Shown here: positions 14,318-21,464 of the stretch, piece by piece
How the letters are laid out: the number at the start of each line of letters is the position of its first letter
Position numbering within the stretch: position 1 is the stretch's first letter
Source: Acidilobaceae archaeon UBA162
GTDB taxonomy: Archaea; Thermoproteota; Thermoprotei_A; Sulfolobales; Acidilobaceae
Length of the DNA stretch: 30,836 bases
Assembly (NCBI GenBank): GCA_002496425.1
Contig: DAJS01000029.1
Span: 1,155 to 31,990 of the forward strand
Reading direction: 5' to 3'
Position numbers and translations under genes: made by a program
The notes under the pieces: generated by a model
Database searches by the model: none
Told to the model about the DNA's origin: nothing
The model's input: the letters and a program-made list of their open reading frames with translations, nothing else

Positions 14318-14377
14318 GCCGCCGTGAGGAGAGGTTTCGGGGCCGAGAGATGAGGAGGGCTAGATTGTCTGAGCGGC
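14318..14377 (+). ncRNA. Candidate dual-guide C/D box sRNA
   Basis: The boxes appear in the right order and spacing. C box GTGAGGA is at 14324-14330, then a 12-base guide and D' box CCGA at 14343-14346. After a 3-base spacer comes C' box ATGAGGA at 14350-14356, a second 12-base guide, and D box CTGA at 14369-14372. GCCGC (14318-14322) pairs with GCGGC (14373-14377) to form the terminal stem of the kink-turn. Both C boxes deviate from RUGAUGA by the same G, and D' is CCGA rather than CUGA. The RNA would guide 2'-O-methylation. From memory, both guides can pair with neighbouring parts of a conserved 23S rRNA segment (CCCGAAACC and GUGAUCUAGCC). It fits exactly between the acyl-CoA synthetase stop codon and the intergenic region. 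Confidence 0.52.
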
Positions 14378-16348
14378 TCACTTCATGTACTTCTTGAGCT
14401 CCTCGGCAGCCTCCTTGATCGCATTGACAGACTCTGGATTATCAAGAACAGGCGTCGCCTCCACCTGTTTGCCCATAACTGCATCCCTGACTATCCTCCT
14501 CATTATCTTGCCGCTCCTGGTCCTGGGCAGATCATGGACTGGTACCACGGTTTCAGGCTCGAAGGGCTTACCGAGCCTCTGGGCCACCATCTGCTTTACC
14601 TGCTCTAGGTCGGCCTGCTCAAGGCTCATCCCTGCCTTAGGTATGGCGAAGCATACTATCACCTCGCCCTTTACGGGGTGCGGGTACCCTATGCATGCGC
14701 TCTCGGCTACCTTGGGGTGAGAGTTCACTATGGTCTCTATCTCAGCGGGCCCTATTCTCTTGCCAGCCACCTTTATGACATCGTCAGCCCTGCCAAGTAT
14801 GTACCAGAAGCCGTCCTCATCTATGAGCGCGTAGTCGCCGTGGTACCAGACCCCTGGGAACGTGGACCAGTAGGTCTCAATATAGCGCTCCGGGTCTCTC
14901 CACAGCCCCCTCGTCATGCTTGGAGCAGGCTTGGTGGCTACCAGGTAGCCGGGCCTGCCTCTGACCGGTCTGCCACTATCATCAAACACATCAACGCTCA
15001 TGCCAAGTCCCGGACCCCACAACGTTGAGGGCTTGAGGGGCACCACAGGGCTTGGGAGCACGAAGCAGCCCATTATCTCGGTGCCGCCGCTCAGGTTTAT
15101 CATGGGTCTCCTCTCCTGGCCCAGGTCCCTCACGACCCACATCCACGTGTCCTCATCTATGGGCTCGCCGGTGTTGCCGAATGCCCTAAGGCTGGAGAGG
15201 TCATGAGACTCATAGGTATCCCTGCCTAGCGACTTCAACAGCCTGGCGGCTGTGGCAGCGAAGCCTAGGTGCGTGACCTTGAACTTCTCTATTAACGCCC
15301 AGACCCTGTCCCTAGACGGGTAGTCCAGAGCCCCCTCTATTGAGAGGTGGGAGGCCCCCAGGGCCTGTGAGCCGACAACCATCCATGGACCCATCATCCA
15401 GCCCAGGTCAGTTATCCACCACAGGACATCATGGGCCCCAGTCCACCCCGGCTTTATGTCAAGGTTGAAGTAGTGCTCCTTGGCCGGCTGGAGAAGCATG
15501 CCAATGTGACTTATGACTGCTCCCTTTGGCTTGCCGGTAGTGCCGCTGGTAAACATGAGTATTGCTGGGTGCTCGGCGTCAACCTCTGCTGGCTCTGCCA
15601 GGGGTCTCTTCGACGTTATCTCCTTGTGGTACCACATGTCACGCTCCTCGTTCCATGGAACTTCGATGCCCAGCCTCCTGACTACAATTACGTGAGGGCT
15701 CGTGCCGGAGAGCCTAAGGGCCTCGTCAGCGCTCGGCTTGAGAACTATCTTACGCCCCTTCCTGTAGTAGCCGTCGACCGTGACCAGGACCTTGGCCTCA
15801 GCCATCCTGAGCCTATCAGCCACCGCCTCAGGGGCGAAGCCACTGAATATGGGGCTCGCTATGGCCCCGACCCTCATGGCCGCTAACATAGCCGCGACAG
15901 TCTCAACCATTATGGGTGCATATATGGTCACCACGTCGCCTTCCTTCACTCCAAGCTCCGTGTAGAGGTTCGAGAGCCTGTTTACCTGATCAAGCAGCTG
16001 GCTGTAGGTCACCTGCTCAACTAGATCATCTTCGCCTACCCAGGTCATAGCTATCCTGTCGCCTAGGTTATAGGACTTGATGACCCTGTCAAGCACGTTG
16101 TAGGCCACGTTTATCTTCCCATTTATGTACCACTTGGTCCATTCAACGCCCTGTGAGGTATCGTAGACCTCCTTGGGCTCCCTGAACCAATCGAGCTCAA
16201 GCCATTCAGGTAGATTGCCCCAGAACCACTTGAGATCGTCAGAGCTCCTCCTGACCAGGTCCCCGTAGCTCTTGAACCCCTGCCTCTCCATGAACGCCGT
16301 TACGTTAGCCTGCTGTACTATCTCCCTCGGAGGGGTCCAAATATACAC
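14378..16348 (-). CDS. acs: AMP-forming acyl-CoA synthetase (acetyl-CoA synthetase-like)
   Basis: A 656-residue adenylate-forming enzyme with an ACS-type N-terminal domain (WFREPKEVYDTSQGVEWTKW). The ATP loop MFTSGTTGKPKGAV, the ACS-typical DVLWWITDLGWMMGPW, the hinge region YHGDYALIDEDGFWYILGRADDVIKVAGKRIGPAEIE and the C-terminal RTRSGKIMRR, whose Lys is needed for adenylation, are all present. It activates a short carboxylic acid to its CoA thioester with ATP; acetate or propionate is likely but related crenarchaeal enzymes act on hydroxyacids. The start is GTG 16348 with GAGGTGG seven bases upstream. It diverges from the thiolase/DUF35 operon, which suggests that they belong to one acyl-CoA pathway. 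The sRNA follows its stop codon on the other strand. Confidence 0.88.
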   Translation of the reverse strand: MYIWTPPREIVQQANVTAFMERQGFKSYGDLVRRSSDDLKWFWGNLPEWLELDWFREPKEVYDTSQGVEWTKWYINGKINVAYNVLDRVIKSYNLGDRIAMTWVGEDDLVEQVTYSQLLDQVNRLSNLYTELGVKEGDVVTIYAPIMVETVAAMLAAMRVGAIASPIFSGFAPEAVADRLRMAEAKVLVTVDGYYRKGRKIVLKPSADEALRLSGTSPHVIVVRRLGIEVPWNEERDMWYHKEITSKRPLAEPAEVDAEHPAILMFTSGTTGKPKGAVISHIGMLLQPAKEHYFNLDIKPGWTGAHDVLWWITDLGWMMGPWMVVGSQALGASHLSIEGALDYPSRDRVWALIEKFKVTHLGFAATAARLLKSLGRDTYESHDLSSLRAFGNTGEPIDEDTWMWVVRDLGQERRPMINLSGGTEIMGCFVLPSPVVPLKPSTLWGPGLGMSVDVFDDSGRPVRGRPGYLVATKPAPSMTRGLWRDPERYIETYWSTFPGVWYHGDYALIDEDGFWYILGRADDVIKVAGKRIGPAEIETIVNSHPKVAESACIGYPHPVKGEVIVCFAIPKAGMSLEQADLEQVKQMVAQRLGKPFEPETVVPVHDLPRTRSGKIMRRIVRDAVMGKQVEATPVLDNPESVNAIKEAAEELKKYMK

Positions 16349-16400
16349 TGCGTTACCACCTCTTCAGTAAACTCAGTTATGTATTAGCGATGGGGTACAG

Positions 16401-16409
16401 CTTAAATTC
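16401..16409 (+). promoter_or_regulatory. TATA box of the thiolase/DUF35 operon
   Basis: CTTAAATTC lies about 36 bases before the ATG at 16445, within the 96-base gap shared with the divergent acyl-CoA synthetase gene. Confidence 0.45.
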
Positions 16410-16444
16410 ACCTTGAAGGCACCCGTTAAGAACGGCCAGCCGTC

Positions 16445-17617
16445 ATGAGTAGGGTGGCCATAATAGGGGTCGGCTGGTACGGCTTCAAGCCGTCAACCCC
16501 TGAGGTACACTTCCAGGGCATGATGTTCGAGTCCTCCTCAAGGGCGTACGCCGATGCAAATGTGGACCCACGCAAGGACGTTGACGTCTTTGTGGACTGT
16601 CAGGAGGACATGTGGGAGGGCATAGCGATTGCTGATGAGTTCGCGCCTGAGCCCATAGGGGGCGCACTAAGGCCTACCTTTACGGTGGCAGGCGATGGGC
16701 TCCTCGGCGTCGCCCATGCCTACATGCTGATAAACTCTGGCCTAGCTAACGTGGTTGCCGTAGAGGCCCACGGCAAGCCAAGCGAGATAAAGACCCTCAA
16801 TGACATATATTACTTTGCCTTTGACCCGCTTCACCTACGTCCTCTGCCCACGGGCAATCCTTTCTTCCTTGCCGGACTTGACGCCCAGGCCTACATGGCT
16901 AGAACCGGGACCCCAAGGGAGTCGCTGGCCCTGGTGGCATCCAAGAACAGGAGCCAGGGCCTGCTGAACGAGAGAGCCCCCTACGCCGCCAGGATCACAC
17001 TCGACGATGTGCTCAGAGCGCCCTATGCCATATATCCCATGAGTGAGTATGAGATTTCCAGGTTCTCTGACGCCTCGGTAACAGTTGTCCTGGCCAGTGA
17101 GGAGGTAGCCAGGAAGTTCACCGATAGGATTGTGTGGCTGGACGGCATAGGGTTCAACACAGAGGTCGGCACAGGCGCTGTGGAGCTACACCAGTGGGGC
17201 CGCATGCCCTCCATGAGACAGGCAGCCCTGATGGCCTACAAGATGGCCCGTATAGAAGGCAGCCCCTCGAGGTACTTCAGCCTGGCAGAGGTCGAGGACA
17301 GGTTCAGCTTCATGGAGCTTCTAGCGCTCGAGGAGACCATGATAGCCCCTGAGGGCCAGGCACATGTAAGCCTTGAGGCTGGAGACTATGATTTCAACGG
17401 TCCCCTTCCGGTGAACCCCAGCGGAGGCTCGCTAGCAATGGGGATCCAACTGGAGGCCACTGGGCTTGGACGCCTTGTCGAGGCTGTGTTACAGCTGCGC
17501 GGCGAGGCGGGCCAGCACCAGGTCAAGGGAGCCAGGAGAGCCCTCGTGGCGAGCTGGAGAGGGGTTCCCAGCTATACCAGCGCTGTGGCGGTTCTTTCCT
17601 CGGAGGTGAATTCGTGA
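16445..17617 (+). CDS. Thiolase-fold protein (SCP2-thiolase-like) lacking the catalytic Cys, subunit 1
   Basis: The 390-residue product aligns with SCP2/SCPx-type thiolases. It has the N-terminal VAIIGVGWYGF, the core RPTFTVAGDGLLGVAHAYMLINSGLANVVAVEAHG, the middle FSDASVTVVLASEEVAR, and the C-terminal NPSGGSLAMGIQLEATGLGRLVEAVLQLRGEAGQHQVKG. In true thiolases the core reads CASG with the nucleophilic Cys; here the equivalent residue is Ala82. The GHP motif near the end reads GIQ, so the His is lost too. It is therefore unlikely to be a Claisen-type thiolase alone. It may be a structural partner of the next protein, or an aldolase of the Ltp2 type, which also lacks the Cys and pairs with DUF35 proteins. 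First gene of a four-gene operon. Confidence 0.82.
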   Translation: MSRVAIIGVGWYGFKPSTPEVHFQGMMFESSSRAYADANVDPRKDVDVFVDCQEDMWEGIAIADEFAPEPIGGALRPTFTVAGDGLLGVAHAYMLINSGLANVVAVEAHGKPSEIKTLNDIYYFAFDPLHLRPLPTGNPFFLAGLDAQAYMARTGTPRESLALVASKNRSQGLLNERAPYAARITLDDVLRAPYAIYPMSEYEISRFSDASVTVVLASEEVARKFTDRIVWLDGIGFNTEVGTGAVELHQWGRMPSMRQAALMAYKMARIEGSPSRYFSLAEVEDRFSFMELLALEETMIAPEGQAHVSLEAGDYDFNGPLPVNPSGGSLAMGIQLEATGLGRLVEAVLQLRGEAGQHQVKGARRALVASWRGVPSYTSAVAVLSSEVNS

Positions 17618-17631
17618 GGGGGTGGTGAGGT

Positions 17632-18810
17632 ATGGTGACAAACCTGTTCGTTAAGGATCGTGTGGCAATAGTTGGGGCAGGCATGACCACGTTCATGAGG
17701 AGAGCCCTTGAGACGCCAAGGGAGCTGGCCTGGGAGGCTGCCAAGATGGCCCTGGATCAGGCGGGCCTAACGCTGAAGGATATAGACTGCGTTGTGATAG
17801 GGTCTGCTCCTGATACCTTCGACGGAGTTCACATGAAGGGTGAGTACCTAGCCGACGGCTCAGGTGCCTTTAACAAGCCCATGACAAGGGTCTATGTAGG
17901 CGGTGGCACTGGCGTCTTCATCCCTGTCTCAGCCTGGTGGCACGTGGCCAGCGGCCTCTGCAGGACGGTGCTTGCGGTAGGTGAGGAGAAGATGAGCCCA
18001 GCGCACCCACATCCACAGTACGTCTTCCGTTACATCTGGGATCCAATACTTCACAGGCCTCTCGAGCCAAACCTCATATGGATATTCGCCATGGAGATGA
18101 GGAGGTACATGGCCAAGTGCGGCGCCAAGAAGGAGGACATAGCGCTAGTCAGCGTTAAGAACAAGCGCAATGCCCTCGACAACCCAGCAGCCCAGTTGGC
18201 CGCTAACATAACTGTTGATGACGTGTTGAAGAGTGAGCTGCTGGTCTGGCCAGTAAATGAGCTAGACATATCGCCCGTGACCGACGGCGCCGCCGCGCTC
18301 GTCATAACTAACGAGAACGTGGCCCGCCAGGTCACAGACAGCCCTGTCTGGATAGAGGGGCTGGGATTCACGCTCGAGAATCAACACTGGGAGAACAGGG
18401 AGCTCGCCTACCCAAGGTACCTGAACTACGCTGCCAGGATGGCCTACAAGATGGCAGGCATAGAGAGGCCGTGGAAGGAGATAGACGTAGCTGAGCCTTA
18501 TGATCCATTCGATTACAAGGAGCTCCACCACATAGAGGGCCTGATGCTGGCAAGACCCTGCGAGGCGTGGAAGCTGCTCAAGGAGGGCTACTTTGATAGG
18601 GACGGCGAGCTGCCCACGAGCCCTAGCGGTGGCCTGTTGGGCGTGGGCAACCCTATAGCTGCGGCAGGGGTAATGAAGGTCGCTGAGCTGTTCTGGCAGC
18701 TGAGGTACGAAGCTGGCAAGAGGCAGGTAAAGAAGCCCGTCCACAGGGCCGTTGCCAATGCGTGGGGCGACCTGATGCAGGCGGGTACTGTTATAGTCCT
18801 AGGGAACTGA
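17632..18810 (+). CDS. Thiolase-fold protein (SCP2-thiolase-like) lacking the catalytic Cys, subunit 2
   Basis: The 392-residue protein resembles lipid-transfer-protein/thiolase family members. It has RVAIVGAGMTTF, the EAAKMALDQAGLTLKDIDCVVIGSAPDTFDG N-terminal half, SPVTDGAAALVITNENVAR, DVAEPYDPFDYKEL and SPSGGLLGVGNPIAAAGVMKVAELFWQLRYEAG. The nucleophile position reads RVYVGGGTG, with Gly (about residue 91) for Cys. The terminal GHP reads GNP, with Asn for His. The acidic/aromatic DVAEPYDPF segment is kept, as in SCP2-type and Ltp2-type proteins. It starts 14 bases after subunit 1 behind GGTGAGGT. It likely forms a hetero-oligomer with subunit 1 and the DUF35 proteins. Acetoacetyl-CoA thiolase is a common automatic label for such proteins, but the residues do not support it. 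Confidence 0.82.
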   Translation: MVTNLFVKDRVAIVGAGMTTFMRRALETPRELAWEAAKMALDQAGLTLKDIDCVVIGSAPDTFDGVHMKGEYLADGSGAFNKPMTRVYVGGGTGVFIPVSAWWHVASGLCRTVLAVGEEKMSPAHPHPQYVFRYIWDPILHRPLEPNLIWIFAMEMRRYMAKCGAKKEDIALVSVKNKRNALDNPAAQLAANITVDDVLKSELLVWPVNELDISPVTDGAAALVITNENVARQVTDSPVWIEGLGFTLENQHWENRELAYPRYLNYAARMAYKMAGIERPWKEIDVAEPYDPFDYKELHHIEGLMLARPCEAWKLLKEGYFDRDGELPTSPSGGLLGVGNPIAAAGVMKVAELFWQLRYEAGKRQVKKPVHRAVANAWGDLMQAGTVIVLGN

Positions 18811-18821
18811 GGTGATGGAGG

Positions 18822-19349
18822 ATGAGCGTCCAGAAGTTCCCGGGCACGAAGCTCAGCGCGAAGGAGATGTACTCCCTACCTGGCCTAGTGGAGTCAAGTC
18901 CCCAGGCCAAGTATGAGTTCTCTGCAGGGCCGACGATAAGCAGGTTCCTAAAGGGACTCAAGGAGGGCAAGATACTCGGCAGGAGGTGCCCCAGGTGTGG
19001 GAGGATATATGTGCCACCAAGGGATTACTGCGAGTTCTGTCACGTGCCACTAGCAGACTGGGTAGAGGTGCCTGACACTGGGAGGGTTGAGACGGCAGTG
19101 GTAAGCTACATATCAGTTAAGAGGGAGAGGCTCGAGAAGCCGGAGGTCGTGGGTGTCATAAGGCTTGACGTACCGGGCTACCCTGAGGACGGCTACGAGT
19201 TCGCTGGCCTCTTCCATAGGATATGCATGGACCCAGAGGAGGCCAAGAAGGACAAGACCATAGGGATGAAGGTTAAGGCAAGGTGGAGGCCGCCGGAGCA
19301 GAGAACCGGTTCCATACTTGATATCGAGTGCTTTGAGCCCGTGGGGTGA
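18822..19349 (+). CDS. DUF35 protein with intact zinc ribbon (acyl-CoA-binding OB-fold)
   Basis: A 175-residue two-domain protein. The rubredoxin-like zinc ribbon has C56-P-R-C59 and C70-E-F-C73 around GRIYVPPRDY, the hallmark of DUF35. The OB-fold follows (RVETAVVSYISV, VVGVIRLDVPGY, IGMKVKARWR, IECFEPVG). In archaea DUF35 proteins bridge thiolase and HMG-CoA synthase and bind CoA; with Ltp2-type aldolases they form the active complex. About 45 N-terminal residues precede the ribbon, including a helix likely to dock onto the thiolase. It follows the second thiolase by 11 bases and precedes a degenerate paralogue. Confidence 0.87.
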   Translation: MSVQKFPGTKLSAKEMYSLPGLVESSPQAKYEFSAGPTISRFLKGLKEGKILGRRCPRCGRIYVPPRDYCEFCHVPLADWVEVPDTGRVETAVVSYISVKRERLEKPEVVGVIRLDVPGYPEDGYEFAGLFHRICMDPEEAKKDKTIGMKVKARWRPPEQRTGSILDIECFEPVG

Positions 19350-19354
19350 TAAGG

Positions 19355-19813
19355 ATGAGCTGGGACAAGGACTGGAGGACTTCGGAGATAATATTCTGGC
19401 CCGAGCGTGAGGAGGTAGATAAGTACGTATACACTCCGGGCATCTCTGGCCAGGAGTTAGCCAAGGCCCTTATGGACGGCAGGGTGCTGGGCATCAAGTG
19501 CAAGGATGGCCAGGTGTACGTGCCGCCTAAGACCTACTGCCCTGACTTCAGCCAGGGAGAGCTGGTTGAGATAAGGGGTCCATGGAGGTTGCTCCACTAC
19601 ACCGTTGTGTATGAGGACCTCTACGGCAACAGGCTTCAGAACCCTATAGTGATCGGTATCATAAAGCCTGACGACGCATCAAATGGCCTAATACACATAG
19701 TTAATGCTGAGCTGGAGAGGCTTAGGCCAGGCATGGAGCTCAAACCAGTCTTCAAGCCCAAGGATCAGCGCAAAGGGATAATAACTGACATAGATCATTT
19801 CGAGCCTGTATGA
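19355..19813 (+). CDS. DUF35 protein with half-lost zinc ribbon
   Basis: A paralogue of the preceding protein, 152 residues. The ribbon region reads GIKC49-KDG-QVYVPPKTYC62-PDF, so one Cys of each CxxC pair is replaced (by Gly52 and Phe65). The OB-fold core is kept: RLLHYTVVYEDLYG, PIVIGIIKPDDA, GMELKPVFKPKDQ, ITDIDHFEPV. The replaced ligands suggest that zinc is not bound in the usual way. It could pair with subunit 1 while its neighbour pairs with subunit 2. The ATG at 19355 follows GGTG by six bases and is preferred over the GTG at 19346, which overlaps the previous stop. It is the last gene of the operon. Confidence 0.82.
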   Translation: MSWDKDWRTSEIIFWPEREEVDKYVYTPGISGQELAKALMDGRVLGIKCKDGQVYVPPKTYCPDFSQGELVEIRGPWRLLHYTVVYEDLYGNRLQNPIVIGIIKPDDASNGLIHIVNAELERLRPGMELKPVFKPKDQRKGIITDIDHFEPV

Positions 19814-19837
19814 CGTTAGACCTCCGTTAACTTCTAG

Positions 19838-19852
19838 CTTACTTAGTTTTTT
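19838..19852 (+). terminator. Poly-T terminator after the thiolase/DUF35 operon
   Basis: A run of six T (19847-19852), preceded by TTACTTAG, lies about 35 bases after the last stop codon in a convergent gap. Archaeal polymerases terminate at such T-runs without needing a hairpin. The run overlaps the stop codon of the facing uppS gene. Confidence 0.55.
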
Positions 19853-20492
19853 ACGCACCGAAGTTTCTCCTCTGTATGTTGAACCAGCTCAGCGCTGCCC
19901 TTAGCTCCTCTCTTGAGAAGTCGGGCCAGAGAGTCTCAGTAAAGTAGAGCTCTGCATAGTTTGACTGCAGCGGAAAGAAGCCGCTGAGTCTCTTCATCCC
20001 TCCAGTCCTAATAATTAGGTCTATCTGGGGCACGGCAACAGTTATTGAGGGGGCTGGAAGTCCCCTGACTATGATGTCCCTCTCCCACTCACCGCTGTAG
20101 CATATGCCCAGGTGCAGCGAGCCCCCGTCGTAAGAGGAGGTCTCCTCCTCCAGGGCCCTTGCCTCCTCCCTGGCCTCCTGAGACACCAGAGATAGGTCGC
20201 CAACCACCTTAACCCTTATGTGCTCGGAGGCCACCACCCTGTCCTTCCTCAGATCCCTAAGCCCCAGCATGAGAAGGTTATCAAGGATGCTCCTCTCCTG
20301 GGGGTTCCTCCTAATGCAGTTCTCATGGCTCAGCACGTAGACCACGGACCTCCTGACTCCCTCGTCAATGACCCACGTTAGGGCTTGCCTCAGCCTCTGA
20401 TAACCCTCCATGTAGGCCTGAGCGTAGCTGAGCCCCGTCTTTCTGGCCCACCGCCTGTTGCCGTCTGGTATTATGCCTATTGAATATGGCAG
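19851..20492 (-). CDS. uppS: cis-Prenyltransferase (undecaprenyl/dolichyl diphosphate synthase family), non-standard or frameshifted start
   Basis: Family motifs run the whole length. IGIIPDGNRRWARKTGLSYAQAY is the catalytic N-terminus with the essential Asp; SHENCIRRNPQER is central; IIRTGGMKRLSGFFPLQSNYAELYF ... LWPDF and the terminal RRNFG close the protein. It condenses isopentenyl diphosphate in cis to build the polyprenyl carrier for N-glycosylation. The first ATG (20411) would remove the catalytic motif. Between the in-frame TGA at 20499-20501 and that motif there is no ATG, GTG or TTG. A CTG at 20492 is the only near-cognate candidate and is used here. Alternatively a GTG at 20506, placed where a leaderless start is expected, would need a frameshift. 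With 213 residues it is shorter than usual (about 250). Confidence 0.85.
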   Translation of the reverse strand: MPYSIGIIPDGNRRWARKTGLSYAQAYMEGYQRLRQALTWVIDEGVRRSVVYVLSHENCIRRNPQERSILDNLLMLGLRDLRKDRVVASEHIRVKVVGDLSLVSQEAREEARALEEETSSYDGGSLHLGICYSGEWERDIIVRGLPAPSITVAVPQIDLIIRTGGMKRLSGFFPLQSNYAELYFTETLWPDFSREELRAALSWFNIQRRNFGA

Positions 20493-20532
20493 CGTAGCTC
20501 AGGCACCCGACGAGTGGAAGAGCCGTTAGACA

Positions 20533-20543
20533 GTTAAAATAAC
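20533..20543. promoter_or_regulatory. Shared near-palindromic TATA region for uppS and thiL
   Basis: GTTAAAATAAC has GTTA and TAAC as inverted arms around AAA and can act as TATA on both strands. It is 27 bases from the GTG at 20506 and 41 bases from the CTG at 20492 on the left, and 43 bases from the thiL TTG on the right. Confidence 0.5.
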
Positions 20544-20585
20544 TTTTCCCTAGGCAGATCCTAAGGCCTCAGACGGCGCTTAGGC

Positions 20586-21464
20586 TTGAGCCTGGATGAC
20601 ATCATACGTATGGCGGCACGGATACTTAACAACGAGAGCATGCTGTTGAGTGATGCGAGTGGGCCCGATGAGCTTGTAATAAACATAGATGGCTACGCCG
20701 CCTCGCTGAGCAGGCTGCCCTTCATGAGTTGGTCTGACTGGGGCTACAAGGCCACGGTGGCTGCGGCCAGCGATGTTATAGCCGCTGGCGGCAGGCCAGT
20801 GGCCATAGCCTATAGCGTTGGCCTTGATGAACCATCCAAGGTGATTGACGTAGCCTCCGGTGTGGCTGAGGCGTCAAAGCTGATCGGGGCCCTAGTCTAC
20901 AAGGCTGACACTAACAGGTCCCCAGATGACAGCTGGATAGATGTGGCCGTGGTAGGTAGGTCGAGGAGAAAAGTGAGTAGGGCCGGTGCAAGGCCAGGCG
21001 ACGTGGTTATTCAGGCAGGTTATGTTGGCTATGGGGCAGTCGCAGCCAGACTGCTCGAGAGGAAGCTCAGGGAGGAGCAACTGAGGCCTGAGGCGCTCCA
21101 GCTGATAAGAAGGCCCAGGCCTCTGGTTCAGCTCTCCGACGTGATATCCCAGTACGCTACAGCCTCCTCCGACAACAGCGATGGGTGGGCTGCTGCGCTT
21201 GATAACATAGCCAGGGCCTCTAACGTGAGGATTGAGCTGAGCTCCGTCGTTATAGATCCGCTGCTCTATGGTATCATTGATGAGTGGGAGGCCCTAGCCA
21301 GTGGGGAGGACTACGCGCTGGCCTTCACGGTGCCTGAGGCTGAGGTTAGCGAGACCCTTAGGGCCTGTGGTTCCCTCTGTACTCCTGTCGGGCATGTCAC
21401 AGCTGGAAGTGGTGTTTATCTGAGAGGCCGTGAGGTCAGCATAAGGGGATGGTCATGGTGGTGA
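20586..21464 (+). CDS. thiL: Thiamine-monophosphate kinase, divergent (AIR synthase superfamily)
   Basis: The 292-residue protein follows the ThiL plan. VINIDGYAASLSRLPFMSWSDWGYKATVAAASDVIAAGGRPVAIAYSVGLD is the N-terminal ATP-binding half with the conserved Asp residues. SSDNSDGWAAALDNIARASNVRIEL is the second Asp motif. EALASGEDYALAFTVP corresponds to the GGEDYEL signature, and TPVGHVTAG closes it. It phosphorylates thiamine monophosphate to the diphosphate. Deviations from the standard motifs (KADT for GGDT, SGEDYA for GGEDYE) make it divergent, so another AIRS function is possible. The start is TTG 20586. The stop overlaps agoG by 16 bases. ThiDN at 28175-29557 and TenA belong to the same pathway. 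Confidence 0.75.
   Translation: MSLDDIIRMAARILNNESMLLSDASGPDELVINIDGYAASLSRLPFMSWSDWGYKATVAAASDVIAAGGRPVAIAYSVGLDEPSKVIDVASGVAEASKLIGALVYKADTNRSPDDSWIDVAVVGRSRRKVSRAGARPGDVVIQAGYVGYGAVAARLLERKLREEQLRPEALQLIRRPRPLVQLSDVISQYATASSDNSDGWAAALDNIARASNVRIELSSVVIDPLLYGIIDEWEALASGEDYALAFTVPEAEVSETLRACGSLCTPVGHVTAGSGVYLRGREVSIRGWSWW

Noticed and set aside
14127..14327. Open frame of 66 codons on the forward strand between the RHH operon and the sRNA
   Set aside because: The protein has no family-like pattern, no ribosome-binding site and its end runs into the sRNA boxes. It is better explained as chance.
15431..15886. Open frame of 151 codons opposite the acyl-CoA synthetase gene
   Set aside because: The opposite strand encodes a full, motif-rich synthetase. 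The high GC and codon bias create long open antisense frames; this one has no recognisable domain.
18262..18744. Open frame of 160 codons opposite the second thiolase gene
   Set aside because: Antisense shadow of a conserved gene; the composition is Leu/Pro/His rich without domain features.
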